Both the position numbers and the translations under genes were made by a program. DNA of 64,000 nt, taken from Henriciella sp045287255. Lineage in GTDB: Bacteria; Pseudomonadota; Alphaproteobacteria; Caulobacterales; Hyphomonadaceae. This document shows positions 61,676 to 64,000 of this stretch, piece by piece. The first letter of the stretch is position 1. Each line of letters begins with the position of its first letter. The stretch lies in assembly GCF_045287255.1 (NCBI RefSeq), contig NZ_CP137142.1:2922363-2986362 (forward strand). Reading direction: 5' to 3'. The notes beneath the pieces were generated by a model. That model made no database searches and had not been told where the DNA came from. It saw only the letters and a list, made by a program, of their open reading frames with translations.

Positions 61676-62989
61676 ATGCAAAATTGGATGAAGAGGGCAG
61701 TGCGGGGAGCGAGTTTGCTTCCGGTTGCCGTAATGGCGGGGGCTTTGGCTTTCGCGCAGGAAGAGGCACCGAGTGCCAGCGCCGTCAGCGCCTATGTCGA
61801 CAGCTCCTATCTGTTCCTGATTGGTGGCCTGATCGTAATGTTCATGGCGGCGGGTTTCCTCTGTCTTGAGGCGGGCCTTGTGCGGTCAAAGAATGCTTCC
61901 ATGCAGTCTCTTAAGAATGTCGCCCTGTTCTCCGTCGCGGGTCTGATGTTCTGGCTGGTTGGTTATAACATGGCCTATCCGGGCACCACGATCCTGAATG
62001 GTTTGTTCGGTGTTCCAGACTTTATCTGGGCCGGTGAAGAGAGTCTCGATACCGGTTATGCCGCGCATTCGGACTGGTTCTTCCAGATGGTGTTTGTTGC
62101 GACAGCGGCCTCTATCGTTTCAGGAACTGTGGCTGAGCGTGTGAAGCTTTGGCCATTCCTGATCTTTGTGGCGGTTCTGACAGCCTTTATCTACCCAATC
62201 GTTGCGAGCTGGGAGTGGGGCGGTGGCTACCTCGATACTGTATGGGGCTTCTCTGACTTTGCGGGGTCTACCCTTGTGCACTCAACAGGCGGCTGGGCTG
62301 CGCTGGTCGGTGCCATCATCATCGGGCCACGTGCCGGCAAGTACTTCGGTGAGAAAGTAAACCCGATGCCGGGATCCAATATCCCGCTGGCTGCGCTGGG
62401 TACCTTTATCCTGTGGTTTGGCTGGTTCGGCTTTAACGGCGCGTCACAGCTTGCTGCTGGTACATTCGACGACATCAACGCTGTTGCGAAAATCTTTGCC
62501 AATACGAATATGGCCGCTGTTGGTGGTGTTCTGGCCGCTATGATCCTGACAGCTGTGCTGTATAAAGGGAAAGTCGATCCAACGATGGCCTTTAACGGCG
62601 CGATTGGTGGTCTGGTTTCGATCACGGCTGAGCCGCTGGCGCCAAGCATGGGTGCATCCGTTGCTATCGGCGCAATTGGTGGTGTTCTGGTTGTTCTCAC
62701 CGTGCCATTGCTCGACAAGCTGAAAATTGACGATGTTGTCGGTGCGATCCCAGCCCACCTCGTCTGCGGCATCTGGGGCACCATGATCGTTGCTGCCACA
62801 GGCGATGCAACCTTCATAGGGCAGCTCGTGGGTGTTGTTCTGACTGGTGTGTTTGTCTGTGCTGCCTCAGCGGTTGTCTGGCTCGCTCTGAAGTTCACAC
62901 TCGGCGTTCGCGTCAGCGAAGAGCATGAGCAGCTCGGCCTCGACCGCGCAGATACGGGCGTCGAAGCCTATCCGGAGTTTGCCTCCTAA
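61676..62989 (+). CDS. amt: Ammonium transporter Amt
   Basis: A 437-residue channel. A signal peptide (ending AFAQ) is followed by 11 helices. The twin histidines of the pore are seen in STLVHSTGGWAALVGA and IPAHLVCGIWGTM, with the Phe gate region FFQMVFVATAASIVSGTVAERV between. It conducts ammonia/ammonium into the cell. GCGGGAGATACGGGC precedes the ATG. No glnK is adjacent, which is less common. A structured segment with a CCUCCU loop follows its stop. Confidence 0.95.
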   Translation: MQNWMKRAVRGASLLPVAVMAGALAFAQEEAPSASAVSAYVDSSYLFLIGGLIVMFMAAGFLCLEAGLVRSKNASMQSLKNVALFSVAGLMFWLVGYNMAYPGTTILNGLFGVPDFIWAGEESLDTGYAAHSDWFFQMVFVATAASIVSGTVAERVKLWPFLIFVAVLTAFIYPIVASWEWGGGYLDTVWGFSDFAGSTLVHSTGGWAALVGAIIIGPRAGKYFGEKVNPMPGSNIPLAALGTFILWFGWFGFNGASQLAAGTFDDINAVAKIFANTNMAAVGGVLAAMILTAVLYKGKVDPTMAFNGAIGGLVSITAEPLAPSMGASVAIGAIGGVLVVLTVPLLDKLKIDDVVGAIPAHLVCGIWGTMIVAATGDATFIGQLVGVVLTGVFVCAASAVVWLALKFTLGVRVSEEHEQLGLDRADTGVEAYPEFAS

Positions 62990-62991
62990 AT

Positions 62992-63110
62992 CTCGAATTG
63001 CTCGCGCCGGACCTCCTGTTCCGGCGCGAGCGACCAGTACGCCTTCGAATTTCGCGGAGGCGTTTCCTCCCGACTAGCCCCGGCCCCACAAAGGGTCGGG
63101 GCCTTTTTTT
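62992..63110 (+). ncRNA. Possible small RNA or structured 3' UTR of amt
   Basis: Right after the amt stop there is a perfect 12-bp hairpin (63000-63011 with 63020-63031) whose loop is CCTCCTGT, an anti-Shine-Dalgarno sequence. A second small hairpin (GGAGG 63056-63060 with CCTCC 63066-63070) follows, then a strong terminator. The layout, with exposed CCUCC and an intrinsic end, resembles alphaproteobacterial sRNAs that carry CCUCCUCCC-type loops. Expression is not shown by the sequence. Confidence 0.4.
63077..63110 (+). terminator. Intrinsic terminator downstream of amt
   Basis: GCCCCGGCCC (63077-63086) pairs with GGGTCGGGGC (63093-63102), one wobble, followed by C and seven T. It ends amt or the putative small RNA before ftsK. 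Confidence 0.9.
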
Positions 63111-63202
63111 CTTCACAATCGCCTGTTGTGTTAGCGCCGTCTTAAGCCCGGTCTGTCAGTTTTATTGAAAACTCAGCCCGATAAAGAAGCGGAGACAGGG
63201 TC

Positions 63203-64000
63203 ATGGCGACACGGACAGCAGAACTGGATGCTGCAGATATGCGCGAAGCATCAGACCCGGTTTGGAGAATTGTCACTGGCGCTGGGGCGTTTGCTGCTGG
63301 CGTGTTTATTTGCGGCAGTGTTGGCTCCTATGATGTCGCCGACCCAAGCTGGAACGCGGCGACAGACCAGAGCGTGAATAACCTGTTCGGTGCTGGCGGC
63401 GCAGTATTTGCTGATCTTGCGCGCCAGCTATTGGGTTGGTCATCCTGGATTGCAGGGTTTGCCTTGATGTTGGGCGGTGCGATGCGCGCTGTGTTAATCG
63501 GAACGCCGCGTATCTATCGCTGGATGCTGGGCGCGCTGGTCGTGCCTTTCTCTGCAGCCTGTTTCGCGGCCTGGCCCGTGCCAGCCAGTTGGCCCTTACG
63601 CTCGGGCCTTGGGGGCATGGTCGGCGATGGCTTGCATGACCTCACCGTGATGCCGTTCAAGGCCCTGCTCTTGCCAATGCCGAGTTTGCTTTCAGCTTTG
63701 GTTCTCGGCGCGTTTGCGCTCTTCTGTGCCTTCCGCGCGCTTGGCTTCCGGCGCACTGATGCACGTTTGTTACAGGAAGCGGCTGCTGTGTCTGGTAGCA
63801 AGGCGGCCCGCCGCGCGAGAGGCGTTACGGGTTGGCTCGGTGGCCTGTTTGGTGGCCGCAGGCAGGCTGATGGGCCAGAGGGCATGCGCCCGGCTGACTT
63901 CTTCCGTCACAATGGGGATGATAGCGAAGACGCAACGATTATTGAGCGTGCGGCCTCAGCAGAGAGTTATGATGAGGCTGAAGAGATTGTGCCACCGTCA
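63203..64000 (+). CDS. ftsK: FtsK DNA translocase, N-terminal part (cut by window edge)
   Basis: 266 codons are visible and the frame runs off the window. The start at ATG 63203 follows AGCGGAGACAGGG. Residues about 20-190 hold four membrane helices with the loop SYDVADPSWNAATD, which is the FtsK N-terminal domain opening that anchors it at the septum. An Arg-rich segment and then an acidic linker (DDSEDATIIERAASAESYDE) follow, as in the FtsK linker. The motor and gamma domains lie beyond the window. It segregates chromosomes during division. Confidence 0.92.
   Translation, partial: MATRTAELDAADMREASDPVWRIVTGAGAFAAGVFICGSVGSYDVADPSWNAATDQSVNNLFGAGGAVFADLARQLLGWSSWIAGFALMLGGAMRAVLIGTPRIYRWMLGALVVPFSAACFAAWPVPASWPLRSGLGGMVGDGLHDLTVMPFKALLLPMPSLLSALVLGAFALFCAFRALGFRRTDARLLQEAAAVSGSKAARRARGVTGWLGGLFGGRRQADGPEGMRPADFFRHNGDDSEDATIIERAASAESYDEAEEIVPPS

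Noticed and set aside
1..64000. Mobile element, CRISPR array, tRNA or rRNA in the window
   Set aside because: I looked for transposase or integrase motifs, regularly spaced repeats, and tRNA-like cloverleaf ends in the gaps and found none.

Overview
This window is an ordinary-looking, densely packed stretch of bacterial chromosome, almost certainly from an alphaproteobacterium. The pointers are a 41-residue zinc-free bL36, ccmABCDG next to acnA and a DUF1223 gene, HIG1-type and PduO-type genes side by side, UbiK next to Lgt, BolA beside a DnaJ-domain protein, CobS, and FtsK. A marine or stalked-group family such as Hyphomonadaceae or Maricaulaceae is my guess, not something the sequence proves. 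There are 71 protein genes, two of them cut by the window edges. I see no rRNA, tRNA, CRISPR array, insertion sequence or prophage. No gap between genes exceeds 300 bases, and several convergent pairs share stop-codon bases.

Left part (1-17.2 kb): a minus-strand run of an esterase, a lipid-anchored subtilisin-like protease and two small lipoproteins; a minus-strand acyl-CoA/feruloyl-CoA ligase operon with a small unknown gene between the two ligases; metY; an ECF42-type sigma factor with its DGPF partner and a matching promoter; a GST; a secreted PAN-domain protein with a Pro/Ala-rich tail; Nfu and an ABC-F ATPase.

Middle (17.2-35 kb): membrane transporters, septation protein YciB, a Nudix hydrolase, a MarR regulator with a poly-lysine tail, cytochrome c maturation genes ccmA-B-C-D-G (including a 49-residue ccmD), acnA, DUF1223, a CPA1 antiporter, an orphan motA, an MFS exporter whose first codons hold a terminator-like hairpin, and an MltB-type lytic transglycosylase.

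Right part (35-64 kb): bL36, a HAD phosphatase, then the most interesting block at 37.4-43.5 kb. There a divergent pair of operons encodes a histidine-rich DUF2796 lipoprotein, an ABC ATPase, an FtsX-like permease and a DUF3299 lipoprotein on one side, and a ZIP transporter, a HupE/UreJ protein and an unknown protein on the other. This looks like an extended Zrg-type zinc import system, with a possible Zur-like dyad between the operons. After it come HIG1, PduO, Lgt, UbiK, a LysR gene with a repeat-rich divergent promoter, YbjN, CobS, a GGDEF cyclase, FolE, a CAP-domain protein with an apparently leaderless promoter inside a palindrome, pnp-rpsO, purA, an acyltransferase, a DnaJ-domain protein, BolA, a UbiH-type monooxygenase, Amt and the start of FtsK. 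Between amt and ftsK lies a structured segment with a CCUCCU loop and a strong terminator that could be a small RNA.

All calls rest on reading the sequence and on family knowledge. No database search was run.
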